Assembly (NCBI GenBank): GCA_030374805.1
Contig: JARGSG010000194.1
Span: 248,001 to 312,000, forward strand
Direction of reading: 5' to 3'
From: Gracilaria gracilis
Lineage: Eukaryota; Rhodophyta; Florideophyceae; Gracilariales; Gracilariaceae
Length of the DNA: 64,000 nucleotides
Shown here: one piece after another, positions 52,422 to 62,674 of the stretch
Layout of the letters: every line of letters begins with the position of its first letter
How positions within the stretch are numbered: position 1 is the first letter of the stretch
Notes under the pieces: model-generated
Told to the model about the DNA's origin: nothing
What the model saw: the letters and a program-made list of their open reading frames with translations, nothing else
The model's database searches: none
Translations under genes and position numbers: made by a program

Positions 52422-54590
52422 ATGGCTTCAAACTACGGCGTTATTGCATTTATTAAACCTCCTCAGCTTAACAAAGTCACTCAACCAGCCCTCATCAGGT
52501 TTGAGACACAGTACGCAGCATACAAGGAGAAATGCAACGATGTCAATCGCAATCGAGACGAAGACAACCAAATCACCGTCGAAAGCGTTAAGGACTGTAT
52601 CGAAAGCAGTACTTTACACGCTCTGTGCATTATGGGAGAAATTCAGGATGCCATTACTGTCGAAGAGGCTACTGTAGAAAAGGTCAACTTATGGTTTGAG
52701 AATGCACTTTCGCGGTCGCCGCGAGATCTTTCGGAACGGATTAACGCCGCATTAACATCAACGTCTTACACGCCGTGCCAAGAAGACCCCGCTGGAGCTG
52801 TAACATCTTTCGTAATTGAGGTCATCAAGGCATTGGACCACAACAATGCTTCCTCAATACTAAATGATTCCGAGAAGGCCAAATATCTCATGAACAAGAT
52901 GGAGCCGAAATTCAAACCGCCGTTGCTCCGTGAAAGAATCCGAATGAAACGCGCTCTTTGGAGCTCAGCAGAAAAGAGCGATATCAAGTTCTTTCGGACC
53001 CAAGTCGCCTCACTTGCGACAGAGGTGTCTGACAACGAGGTAGCGCGCGCACGTTTGAACGTTTCTAAGAAACGGAACCGCTGGGATTTCGAGAAGAAAG
53101 ACGACAAACCGAGAAAGCCGCGAAGCTTCGACATGGACAAGGGGCGTTCTACAACGCCTAAGACCGAGCACCGATCGGTGCTCCACAGCAACAAGTTGCA
53201 GAAGCAATGGACCGAGCGCTGTTTGAATCCAAAATGCGGTCAAATGCATATGGTGAAGAACTGTCCAATCACGAGCCCCGACTTGCGAAAGCAATTTCTC
53301 GACGAGTACTTTCAGAAGAAAAAGGCAGCAAAATCGGTCAGAACCAGCGACTCTGACCTTCCCGATGCCAGCGAAGGCAGATATCGCGTTTTTTTGGAAG
53401 ACAGTATTCCCGCAGTTGCTTTGGGAGATTATGGCGCTGACTTCACCGCCATACCATACAACGTGCTCGACGATATTTTGGAGAAAGACCCAGCACTCGA
53501 AGTTACCGTTTTCGACGCACCAATTGGGCTCCGCGGCGCATTCAAGAATGTGAGCATCGACTGTACTGCATCGAAGTCAGTCAAACTGTGCGTCACTATT
53601 CAACTGCCTGGGCCAAACATACCTCTCCGGATCCGTGGAATAGAATTTTACGTCGTCGACACAGACATTGACGAAGTTCTCCTCGGAAGACCGTTCCTCA
53701 AGTCAATCGGATTCAACTTAGAGGACCATTTGGAAAACATCAGCGCTCATGTGCATGACAGGGACGTTGCAGAGCTCGACCAGAGTCAATTGAAATTTGC
53801 AATGGCGAAGTACAAGGGGTTAACGTACCAGGCAGCTGACGATGACCCTATCTCTCTTCCCGAGGCCTTGGCAGCCGGAATCGGGAAAGACTCAAAGGAG
53901 TCTATCAATGCCGCTTTTCACAAGATTTTGTCCAACGCCACGAAAAACGGAATTTCGGAACACGGTAGGGATCGCCTGGAAAGTTTGTTGGAGAGGTACA
54001 GGGATATATTTCGTATCAAACTTGGAGCCGACCCTCCAGCAAAAGTTCCGGCGCTTGTGATAACCCCTAATCAGGACGCACGGCCCCTGAGATCCCCGCA
54101 ACGTCGCTACGCTCCGCAACAGAGAGATTTTATTATCCAGACGATCCGCGAGCTGGAGGCAGTGGGAGCAATCTACAAAAACCCTAGGGCCAGATGGGCG
54201 AGCCCAGCCCTGGCTGTACCAAAGCCCGGCTCTACCAAGCTAAGGTTTACTGTAGACCTCCGAGGACCCAACTCCCAAACAATTCCAATCCAGCCGTCTA
54301 TGCCTCACTTGGAATCGAAGTTTCAGGACGTAGCCGGCAGCACCTGTTTTGCGAATATCGACCTTGCACACGGGTACTGGCAGGTACCTTTGGAGGAACG
54401 GTCCCAGGAGTTCATGTCCATTCAGACACCCGTTGGCATTTACTCCTCCAGACGTCTGCTCCAGGGTGGCAGTGATTCTGGGACGCATTTCCAAGCCGTG
54501 TTGCAAGAAAAGTTCGCAGGCCGCGTGGACAAGATGATTCAGTGGCTTGACGATTTTTATTCTACGCACAGAACGAAACGGAATTGTTAG
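52422..54590 (+). CDS. gag-pol: Element C Gag-Pol part 1: Gag, protease, start of RT
   Basis: Starts at the first ATG (MASNYGV); 722 codons. Gag region residues 1-260. A CCHC-like knuckle CLNPKCGQMHMVKNC lies near 267, spaced C-x4-C-x3-H-x4-C rather than the common C-x2-C-x4-H-x4-C. The protease site is GDYGADFTAIP at 335-345, with Tyr after the catalytic Asp (D336) where Ser or Thr is usual, and the distal GRPFLKSIGF is present. RT begins near 565 (PRARWASPALAVPKPG, FANIDLAHGYWQVPL) and reaches the catalytic WLDDF, after which the frame is lost at a T5 run (54,554-54,558) and stops at 54,588. Gag and Pol are one frame, unlike elements A and B. Confidence 0.88.
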   Translation: MASNYGVIAFIKPPQLNKVTQPALIRFETQYAAYKEKCNDVNRNRDEDNQITVESVKDCIESSTLHALCIMGEIQDAITVEEATVEKVNLWFENALSRSPRDLSERINAALTSTSYTPCQEDPAGAVTSFVIEVIKALDHNNASSILNDSEKAKYLMNKMEPKFKPPLLRERIRMKRALWSSAEKSDIKFFRTQVASLATEVSDNEVARARLNVSKKRNRWDFEKKDDKPRKPRSFDMDKGRSTTPKTEHRSVLHSNKLQKQWTERCLNPKCGQMHMVKNCPITSPDLRKQFLDEYFQKKKAAKSVRTSDSDLPDASEGRYRVFLEDSIPAVALGDYGADFTAIPYNVLDDILEKDPALEVTVFDAPIGLRGAFKNVSIDCTASKSVKLCVTIQLPGPNIPLRIRGIEFYVVDTDIDEVLLGRPFLKSIGFNLEDHLENISAHVHDRDVAELDQSQLKFAMAKYKGLTYQAADDDPISLPEALAAGIGKDSKESINAAFHKILSNATKNGISEHGRDRLESLLERYRDIFRIKLGADPPAKVPALVITPNQDARPLRSPQRRYAPQQRDFIIQTIRELEAVGAIYKNPRARWASPALAVPKPGSTKLRFTVDLRGPNSQTIPIQPSMPHLESKFQDVAGSTCFANIDLAHGYWQVPLEERSQEFMSIQTPVGIYSSRRLLQGGSDSGTHFQAVLQEKFAGRVDKMIQWLDDFYSTHRTKRNC

Positions 54591-56053
54591 ACAGTCTCGA
54601 AGCATACTTTTGCGTTTGCGAAGAGGTCGGCATCAAGATACACGCCGAAAAGTCAAATTTGTTTGACAAGGAAGTACAGTTCTGTGGAAGAATAATATCT
54701 TCGGAAGGCATCCAGTATCACCCACGACATTTCTCTTCTCTGATGGAAATGAAGAAGCCTACGGCAGCAGATCAGCTCCAACAGCTTCTGTGTGCTACGA
54801 ATTGGATGCGGAACTCTATTCCAGCTTATTCAGAGACCGTGGCGCCTCTACACGCTCTGATGGAGGCCGCCTACTCCAAAGCTGGAAAACGTACGAAGCA
54901 AGCCGTGCGCAAGATTTCCATCACCAGCTCGTGGGGCGCTGACCACGATGCTGCTTTCGACACCATCAAACAGCAACTAGCCGCTTCTGTGAAACTTGCG
55001 CACCCGAAACCCGACCACAGGATCTGTTTGTTCACGGACGCGTCCGATACGCACTGGTCTGCAATTTTGACACAAGTGCCGATGTCGCAACGGCACGAAG
55101 ATGTTGACAAACAGGACCACTCGCCACTTTGTTTCTTGTCGGGATCCTTTACAGGATCTGCTTCGAATTGGAGCGTGCCGGAGAAAGAGGGATTCGCAAT
55201 AGTCGAAGCAATGTGCCGGCTCGACTACCTCATCACTGGCCGGGAGGTGTCAATTTTCACGGACCACGCCAACCTCGTAAATTTATACGACCCCTACGGG
55301 AAGAATCCCGGGATTGCACGCCACACAGCAAGCAAACTGATGCGCTGGGCCCTGAAACTCAGCGCGTTTCGATACGTTATCGAACACCTTCCCGGCGAGC
55401 AAAATGTTTGGGCAGACATGCTGACAAGATGGGCCGTACAGGCCAAGGCAACCATCAGCTCTCGCACTATCGGCCGCCTCAAATCTCTACTGTTGGCACC
55501 GATAAGTCCTGGAACAGACTCTAGGCTGGACTGGCCCTCGCTTCCGGATATTATCTCATCCCAAGAAACCGCAAATTCGAAACCGCCGAAGCGGTTCAAG
55601 AAGACAGAAGAAGGTTGGAAGGACGAGAAAGAAATCCATTGGATTTGTAGCGAGGATCAGATGATGAAGCTCAGGATACTCGTCGCGGCACACACCGGAA
55701 TGGGAGGACATCGTAGTTGGAAAGTGACTCAAGCTACACTACAGAGCCATTTCTATTGGGAGCATATGCCGAAGGATGTCGAAGCCTTTGTCCGTTCTTG
55801 CTTACACTGCCTCTGTACAGAAGCAGGTACGATCATTCGCAGACCACTTGGACACGCTCTGCACGCTGACCTACCAAACAAGATGCTGCATTTTGATTTC
55901 TGTTACATGTCGAAAGGTGAAGACGGATACTGCTACGTCCTAGTTCTGAAGGATGACCACAGTGGTTATCTCTGGTTACCCCAGCGAAGGAGGCTACCGC
56001 AGAAGTCGTATCTGAGGTCCTTATCCGCTGGTTTGCATCTTTTGGTGTCGTAG
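54554..56053 (+). CDS. pol: Element C Pol part 2: rest of RT, RNase H, integrase zinc domain
   Basis: The frame follows directly after the LDDF motif and has no start codon of its own. It encodes the RT thumb (VGIKIHAEKSNLF, VQFCGRIIS), RNase H (CLFTDASDTHWSAIL; EKEGFAIVEAMCRL; IFTDHANLVNLYDP) and the His/Cys domain of integrase (HTGMGGHRS..CLHCLCTEAG). It then enters the catalytic core with its first Asp (MLHFDFCYMS). It loses frame near 55,975 and stops at 56,051. Confidence 0.85.
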   Translation, partial: FLFYAQNETELLDSLEAYFCVCEEVGIKIHAEKSNLFDKEVQFCGRIISSEGIQYHPRHFSSLMEMKKPTAADQLQQLLCATNWMRNSIPAYSETVAPLHALMEAAYSKAGKRTKQAVRKISITSSWGADHDAAFDTIKQQLAASVKLAHPKPDHRICLFTDASDTHWSAILTQVPMSQRHEDVDKQDHSPLCFLSGSFTGSASNWSVPEKEGFAIVEAMCRLDYLITGREVSIFTDHANLVNLYDPYGKNPGIARHTASKLMRWALKLSAFRYVIEHLPGEQNVWADMLTRWAVQAKATISSRTIGRLKSLLLAPISPGTDSRLDWPSLPDIISSQETANSKPPKRFKKTEEGWKDEKEIHWICSEDQMMKLRILVAAHTGMGGHRSWKVTQATLQSHFYWEHMPKDVEAFVRSCLHCLCTEAGTIIRRPLGHALHADLPNKMLHFDFCYMSKGEDGYCYVLVLKDDHSGYLWLPQRRRLPQKSYLRSLSAGLHLLVS

Positions 56054-57012
56054 AGCACTGGGTCTCCGATCGCGGTTCCCACTTCAAGAATGAACTGGTC
56101 GATCTTTTGCGGGAGACTCTGAAGTCTTCGCACCACTTTACTCTCGCCTACTGCCCATGGTCTAATGGTACAGTCGAGGTCGTGTGTCGCGAACTCTTGA
56201 AAGCTACAAGAGCACTTTTGTCCGAATTTCAGCTTCCTAAGGTGTGCTGGCCTGCTGTCCTTCCAATCGTTCAGTCGACGCTAAACAATTCCATCTTGGA
56301 GAGATTGGGTAGCCGGTGCCCACGCACCGCATTTACTGGTTTGCCGCAGGATTCCCCGTTGACAGCAATCAAGAGAAAATTTGGAGGCGTGGCCGAAGTC
56401 CAAAGCGTCGAAGAAGTGAGAGCAAAGCAGAGAATGAACATTGGTAGGTTGCAGACTGCTCTCGACAGTATGCACAAGGATGTGGCGATACGCACTCGTC
56501 GAAAACGCGAGAGTGCAGTCAAGGCGCACAATCGTAAAACTGGCGTCAGACCAGTCAATTTCACCGAGGGTGATTTTGTTCTTCGAGGATTGCTGAAACG
56601 CGAGAAAGGCAGAAAGCCTTCCTTGTTGTGGATTGGACCTTTTCGGGTTGTTTCGTGCAAATCGGAGTACATCTTTACTGTGGAGAATCTTTTGAATGGA
56701 AAGAAGCAGGACGTTCACGGTCGGCGTCTAAAGTTCTTTCGAAATAAGGACTACAACGTAACTGAATCGCTTAAGGAACATCTTGTCTACCAGGAGGGTG
56801 AAATGCTTGTCATCGATCGCTTTGAAGATATAAGAAGAAAGGACGGTGAAGTGCAGCTTTTAGTTAAATGGAAAGGGTTTTCAGACGAAGAACGGGATTG
56901 GGTTACTCTAGAGTCACTGAAATTGGATGTCCCGGTGCTGGCGCAGGGATACATCGACGATGTCTCTGCAAATGGCACGAGTCGGCAGCGTGCCGTCGTG
57001 AATTCAATTTAA
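55975..57012 (+). CDS. pol: Element C Pol part 3: integrase core and chromodomain
   Basis: Begins in the frame after the second break. It carries the second catalytic Asp (HWVSDRGSHFKNEL) and the Glu (NGTVEVVCREL), a basic linker, a GPF module (LLWIGPFRVVSC), and a chromodomain near the end (LLVKWKGFSDEERDWVTLESL). All three acids are kept across the two parts. The stop at 57,010 is 42 bp before the 3' LTR; ATGGGGCGC just before the LTR may be the polypurine tract. Confidence 0.85.
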   Translation, partial: VTPAKEATAEVVSEVLIRWFASFGVVEHWVSDRGSHFKNELVDLLRETLKSSHHFTLAYCPWSNGTVEVVCRELLKATRALLSEFQLPKVCWPAVLPIVQSTLNNSILERLGSRCPRTAFTGLPQDSPLTAIKRKFGGVAEVQSVEEVRAKQRMNIGRLQTALDSMHKDVAIRTRRKRESAVKAHNRKTGVRPVNFTEGDFVLRGLLKREKGRKPSLLWIGPFRVVSCKSEYIFTVENLLNGKKQDVHGRRLKFFRNKDYNVTESLKEHLVYQEGEMLVIDRFEDIRRKDGEVQLLVKWKGFSDEERDWVTLESLKLDVPVLAQGYIDDVSANGTSRQRAVVNSI

Positions 57013-57053
57013 CTGAGCTACCACAAGCATACGCAGGGCGGCTCATGGGGCGC

Positions 57054-57496
57054 TGTTGTGAAATATCACGACAGCAACGCGGCGGAACAGGTGTACGGAC
57101 GCGTACACTGGCGCGTATCCCTCGGGCGGTGCGTGGAACGGAGCAAGGAGCTCACCAGATCAAACAGCTGCTCCAAATGAGCCGCGATGGAAAGTGTAGG
57201 ACCGAGATGGGGCTGACACAGTCGCGTGTAAAATTTGCATATGTGAATTTCCTTTACTCTTTGGAGGTTTGCGTTCATTGCTGGATCCGCACTGAGCCGA
57301 CCTCGAGCGATCCTCTTCGACAAAGAGGTCGCGGGCAAACACAATAAAAGCTCCCGGCCTAAGACCGGGAGTGACCTCGGCGAAGGCAGAAGCCAGTTCG
57401 CCAGAGGTGTGCCCTTCCGTTCGCTTTCTCTTTTCGACCTTTTGTTCTGCCCCCATCTTTCCTTTCCGTCTGCCTGTCTCCCGCCACTCATCAACA
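57054..57496 (+). repeat. 3' LTR of element C
   Basis: 443 bp, two substitutions from the 5' LTR, followed by the target copy GATGG. Confidence 0.95.
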
Positions 57497-57501
57497 GATG
57501 G

Positions 57502-58821
57502 TTTATTGGTCTGAACTCGCAGGAGCACAACGACCATCACGTGATGCCCATTTGGGATAGAGATATTCCTTGGCTTCTCGTACATAGTTATTCACGCGGA
57601 TGTAGATATCTATATCACAGAGCAGAGCTTTGCAAAGCTCGCTTCGCAAAGGAAAATACCGCAAAGCTCGGTTACAAATAAAAATTTTATTGTGAATTGT
57701 TTAACCCAAAAAGGCGGTCCCTTGCAATGCAAAGTTTTGCAATTCTATTTTATTGCATACAAACTCAAACTGTATGAAGGTTATTTGAATACATGTATAT
57801 ATAGGCTCTAAAAAATAAAGCTAGTGTGTTTACAAATGCTATCCGCTAATATCTTCAGCATCGCCAAAAAAATAGATTGGCTTTCTGTAACTGGCGACAT
57901 ATCGGACGCCTCTAGAAAATGTTCGGTGAAATTTTTGTGTTTATTTTTTTGTTTTTGGCACAATTCGAATGAGTTGGTATTGCACTGCTGCTTGGTTCAG
58001 GACCGATTTGGATATCAACTACGGTGTATCTCCAAATTAGACACGGCGTATTTTTTAAAAAACTTTTATTGCACCGCAATACTTTTTTCAAAATAAAAGA
58101 GGGTGTTCTAAATATGAGAAAACTGTTTGACTAGCTCTACATTAGCTCAGCCCGTTTGTGAGTAGGAGCTTTGCTATCAGGTTTGAAAACGATCTGGGAC
58201 GCAGCACGCCTCCGCAGCGTTTGTTCCCGATTGCAACCTACCGCTGTGTCAACGCGTGCCACCTACCGCTTCTACGTCAGAGCGCAACCTACCGCGTGCG
58301 CATCATCGCGCACAACGGACGGCTATTGAAACCATTTTCACTCGTTTGCAACCTACCGTTACCGATTCTGTTGCCGCACCTGCTCTTCGCACTTTTGGAA
58401 CCCTTCTTATAGTCCGCGAGCCTGTGCTGCTTCAGAACTTTCCACCGCAGCGCACTGCATCCATAATCTCCCAGCTTCAGCGTATTTCTTGACCACTGTC
58501 TCTCATTTTTTTAAATATCATAAAATATATATAATTTTGTAAATAGAAAGTATATTGTGAGAAATAGGAACTCGATAGTCATGGGAGTACAGTTGCGAGC
58601 TCACTCTATACGACACCCGTAGATAAAAATTTTCTATCTAGAAGTAAAACGTTAGCACCGAATCCCAAATTCTGCCAGTGCATAATCCTGCAGATGCATC
58701 TAGCTCGTTTCGGAAGTAAATCTGACGAGAGCAACCGTCTTCTTCTTTATTTACGTAGAACAACGCAGCAACAGAAAGGTATCTGAGTTGTAGACCGAAG
58801 CCACCAAACAAAGACACTGAT
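57502..58821. other. Intergenic, AT-rich, no gene seen
   Basis: It holds a perfect 16-bp palindrome GAGCTTTGCAAAGCTC at 57,625-57,640 and four ACCTACCG motifs starting at 58,235, 58,261, 58,286 and 58,351. 58,500-58,650 is very AT-rich and includes the 3' flank of the haloperoxidase-like gene. Confidence 0.5.
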
Positions 58822-60348
58822 CTAATCACGAAGGCACCTTGTACAAATCTCTGGAACCTTTCCTTCGTATAGATCACTCACATGTTTGAATGCCGCCTCG
58901 CCGATGCCAGTCGTTAGGCGACTTCCAGCTGGAACAGAAGGCTCGAAGTGCACTCCCGAAGTAAGCCTTGAGAATCCACAGCTTTCACTCGCCTCTTTCA
59001 GGGTCTGGAATGAGAGAGTGATATTCTTCGTGATTGGGGACAAGAACACTCCTTGAGGTAGATTCAGCTCGAAGCTGGGAATGGATCCACCCTCATTAAT
59101 CTCGGAAGAGCTCAAAGCTACTTGCAGATGTTCCAATGAAGCCGTACAAATTGCTGCGGATCCAGAAGGGTATTCCGAATGAGGCTGGGTTCTCAATACT
59201 GGCTCCCATTCATCGGCTGAAACTAAACCAACGCCTTTTCCAAGCCCTCGGAAAGCGGTCACTTTTGTTCCCTTCAGAAGCCTTCGAATCAAAGTCTGTG
59301 GTCGAACATAATCATAACGTCTTTTCTCTTTCCAAGCGAGGAGTACCGCATCGTGTTGAGCCATCATCTCTCCGAGGAACAGCCTGGAAAGTGCTACATC
59401 CGTCAAATTCAATCGAGTGCTGTAGAAACCAATGAAGGACCCCAAGGAGAAGAACTTGTTTTCCCACCAGTATGCCAATGCAAGTTGCTCTTCGTTGACT
59501 TTTCTGGACAAAGAAAAGAGATCCGCGATGAACTTCTTCACTTTCCTGAGATCCGTTCTCCCAATACTTCTCTTCCGGTTGGGAGTGTCATAAACAGGGG
59601 GAACTCTGCGAGAGTTGAACTCTTTTTCTCCGAGTAAAAGCGGTTTACCGATAACTCCGAGGTGTGGAGCAACATGCACTTGTGTGGCAAACCTGCCACG
59701 GAAGTCAGACTGTTGAGTCAATGGTTGCCATCGAAGTGGTTTGAAAAGCTTCCTAGGGGACACGTTTGCTGGGTTCTGAGGCTCATATCCCGTAGGATCT
59801 TCGAATGGTGCGAGGAAATCATTCCTTGATAGATCTCCCAGAGAGTTCCAACCATCATTGGAAAAGTACTCCACGAGCTTCTTTGACGCAACGTTTGCCC
59901 ATCCCACCTCAGTGTCAGTGTCAGTCGAAGTGTCGGACGGGTCTAGCCCGAAACGCTGCAGGAAGAGAGAAAATGAGGCGGCCTCCTGCGGGAATTCCGG
60001 CTCGAGTAAACGGTACAATATTTGTCGTCTGATGAGAACTGCAGAAAGCGGTGACGAGCAGAACCGAGGTGGTATCGAGTGACGAACGCCCAGGAAAGAT
60101 AAGGCGGTGGGATGACAGGCCGATTCGTGTTCATGACCAGCGACTACGAAGAACAGTGCGTATCGTACGGCGATTGGTGTTTCCATGCGCACCACTTCAT
60201 TGGGGAATAGAACACCGAGCAGCTCGTTGACGCCAACTAGGGGAATGGTGAGTGCTTCAACGATCTCTTCCGATGAAAATCCATCCTGTGACCTGGCCGC
60301 AGATAAGAATGCAAGAAAGGCGAAGAATGAGATAAAGAAACGCTTCAT
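58822..60348 (-). CDS. Secreted vanadium haloperoxidase / PAP2-like protein
   Basis: 508 residues from ATG 60,348; signal peptide of about 20 residues. The family's phosphate/vanadate pocket is recognisable. K342 and R349-P350 form the K-x6-RP motif (EKRRYDYVRP). Residues 394-397 are PSGS, where PSGH is usual. S460-R461 and H467 match the SR-x5-H motif, with Ser in place of the following Asp (position 471). The helix ending DAVLLAWK before the first motif is also typical. True vanadium haloperoxidases oxidise halides with H2O2. Lacking the PSGH histidine, this one may be a phosphatase-like or altered enzyme, or a branch in which Ser is normal. A Thr/Asp-rich segment at 140-148 is lineage-specific. 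Intronless; no clear TATA box. Confidence 0.75.
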   Translation of the reverse strand: MKRFFISFFAFLAFLSAARSQDGFSSEEIVEALTIPLVGVNELLGVLFPNEVVRMETPIAVRYALFFVVAGHEHESACHPTALSFLGVRHSIPPRFCSSPLSAVLIRRQILYRLLEPEFPQEAASFSLFLQRFGLDPSDTSTDTDTEVGWANVASKKLVEYFSNDGWNSLGDLSRNDFLAPFEDPTGYEPQNPANVSPRKLFKPLRWQPLTQQSDFRGRFATQVHVAPHLGVIGKPLLLGEKEFNSRRVPPVYDTPNRKRSIGRTDLRKVKKFIADLFSLSRKVNEEQLALAYWWENKFFSLGSFIGFYSTRLNLTDVALSRLFLGEMMAQHDAVLLAWKEKRRYDYVRPQTLIRRLLKGTKVTAFRGLGKGVGLVSADEWEPVLRTQPHSEYPSGSAAICTASLEHLQVALSSSEINEGGSIPSFELNLPQGVFLSPITKNITLSFQTLKEASESCGFSRLTSGVHFEPSVPAGSRLTTGIGEAAFKHVSDLYEGKVPEICTRCLRD

Positions 60349-61730
60349 CTTTTCGAGTTTGCTGCTGATCTTCCCGAGTTGAATTCACCTGGCTGTACGA
60401 AGTGAATCAGCGAAGCTGGCCTTAAGTAGGCAATAGGTGTCGGATTGGGAGCTCACTAGAGTGAGATACCATAAAGTTCATCGTAGGAACATTCCATTCA
60501 GTGCTACAATCAGTGGAACGGTTTCCTTCCTTCGTCCTCACGGAGGTTCGCAGAAGAAAGTGTGAGCGAATCACAGGTGTTGATGTTCAATCAGGATTCA
60601 TGGCTCGAGCCGGACCACGTCAGTTTGGTATCTACCTGGACTGAGATTGGTTCACAAAAACATGAGTATCTAGTTTGGTGGTTTTGGTTCTCGTGATTCA
60701 TCTTCCAAGGCTAGATAACGTGGCCAACTTGTCATAGCAGGAGACAAGCGTTTCAATCCAAGCACTCTCATTGGTCCCAATGGAACGATTCCATTAGCAA
60801 AACTTAAAATAGTTGTCCGTTACAATCCACCTTCGCGAACACCTTATGATGGAAGGGAAGAGCGGGCTCAAGACCAAAATATCCGTTACAGGACGTGGCT
60901 GGCGTAGAGAATGGATAGATTAGGTCCTATGAAGCAAGGTTTCTACGGTTACATCCCATGTCGGGGACATGCAATCTAGCTCTTCCATTCCCAAATTATA
61001 ACCAAAAATCCAAATTTCTCCAGGAGAAAGCGGGAAATTCGCTACAATTCAGGTTTTGAGCAAACAAGTAGCAGTGATGATAACACTAGTTTGCTTTACA
61101 CTTATTGAGCTTACAAAAAATTGAAAATGTGAAGCCCGAAATGCAGAAGATCACACATGAGCTCTTGCGCGCACTGTAAGTACAAGATGTATTCAATGTC
61201 AGCAATGTTGAGGAGAAGCTACCGTGTACAGGTGTGTGTATGTTTGAATAGTGTGACCACAGAAATACTGTGAACCTATGTAGTTTATAGCCATTGTAAC
61301 CTTCTTCTCTAATTAGTGTTACCTTGGCCAACGCAAGAGGAGTTTCGCCCCCACAATACGCCATGTTGGCGAACAATTACAAATCTAAACCTTCGCAGTT
61401 GGCGCATGCCATAAAACGTAACAGCAGTTGAAATTATGATACAAAATGTCGCTTAACGATTCACCAATTCCCCGAGCGTTTGCAAACACCAGTGAGAGAT
61501 GTAGCCCGACAGAGAGACGCGGGAAAGCCATAATTTCTTCATACATTTCTTTAACTCGACTTTTGGCAAACAGGAAACATTATGAACAGAATCAATGAGA
61601 AGTTTCTATATGAAACACAGAACGAAAATGATTGTAGATATAGAAACCTTTTCCCAAACCACTAGCAATAATTATGTTTATGAACAAATAATCATGTTAA
61701 CATTGCGATCAGATTCATCGTAATATTTAA
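60349..61730. other. Intergenic, no supported gene
   Basis: Upstream region of the haloperoxidase-like gene and AT-rich spacer. Short open frames show no domain. Confidence 0.5.
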
Positions 61731-62623
61731 CTATATTTGAAACATTGGCTTTCCGCTTTCAATGGCTAATTCAACTATATTACTAACTGCATGAAAGCAT
61801 AAAGCATGGCGATGTAAAGGATGGCAAAATCTGTACTGCAAAACAAGAAATTGTTTTAGTCTGTTGTTCATCGTCTCCTGCCTTGCCCTCAATAATGAAT
61901 GAAATGGCTTGTGAATCTGCCCAACAGAACTGAAACGTACACAACGTTCGTCTACATACCCAGCGTCGGTAATCACTTTCTCAAACTCTGTTAAAAAAGA
62001 CGTGAGTCGCAAGCAAAATATTATCAGATCTGGAAATGATCCAGCAAAATACGGACCGTTAATCCAAACTAGTTTTCCATTGCAAACAGAAAGGTCAACT
62101 TTATATATCTTAATGCAGCTCTTTTGAACTTGTGAGCAAACCATTTTGATTAAAAAGGCGTTGGCTCCTGTATACGACAATCCGTTCCATCAATCGAAAT
62201 CCTGCAACCCAGAAAAGTTCTTTCCGCGAATCGGTGTACCAACTTGACCTAGAACAAATTTTGGTACTCAAAACGGGTTGGGTGAGATAATTAGATAACT
62301 CAAAATCTGTAGACCACAGACTAGGTTGACTAAAATCTATACCTATTTCCTAAAAGTTTTTTCATCGGTGTGGCACACTTTACTATTAACATGCTCCGAG
62401 CAATAATAACGCAGGAAAAACATAGTCCAAAGTAAATGTTTCGGTGCTGCTCGAGGAGGTAGAAGCGGCAACAGTCAATTCCAAACCAGTGAAGAAGATG
62501 GTGACTGATACCAAACAAAGAACGGAATTGAGTTTCTTGCGACAAAACACGTCTATGTTTAGAATTTTTAAACATTACGATGCTTGCAGCCAGAAAAGTT
62601 GCTAAGCGAGCTTTGCGAACCAT
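61731..62623 (-). pseudogene. Harbinger-type (DDE_4) transposase remnant
   Basis: Reverse-strand pieces in different frames. An N-terminal helix region (TQFRSLFGISHHLLHW) is followed by ISIDGTDCRIQEP with the first Asp (about 62,200), KWFAHKFKRAALRY, VWINGPYFAGSFPDLIIF with the second Asp, and ARQETMNNRLKQF with the Glu. The end is NIVELAIESG. All three catalytic acids remain, but at least three frame changes separate the blocks. One gap (62,181-62,330) could include an intron. Confidence 0.8.
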
Positions 62624-62674
62624 TCTGAGTCAAATGCGAGATTAACGATACGGCGCAATCAATTGTGACTATTC

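Larger units (their letters stand above)
51886..57501 (+). mobile_element. Ty3/Gypsy retrotransposon C with 5-bp target duplication
   Basis: GATGG at 51,886-51,890 and 57,497-57,501 flanks two LTRs of exactly 443 bp (TGTTGTG..ATCAACA). The LTRs differ at two positions only, a T/A and an A/G change, so insertion was recent. Inside is a single Gag-Pol region broken by two frame changes. It ends in a chromodomain. Gene order is protease-RT-RNase H-integrase. It is only distantly related to elements A and B. Confidence 0.95.

Noticed and set aside
54554..54560. Programmed -1 frameshift site in element C
   Set aside because: A T5 run could slip, but a shift inside the RT core right after LDDF would make no useful short product, and a second similar break occurs at 55,975. 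Indel or sequence error is simpler. The site stays listed under findings as a frame break.
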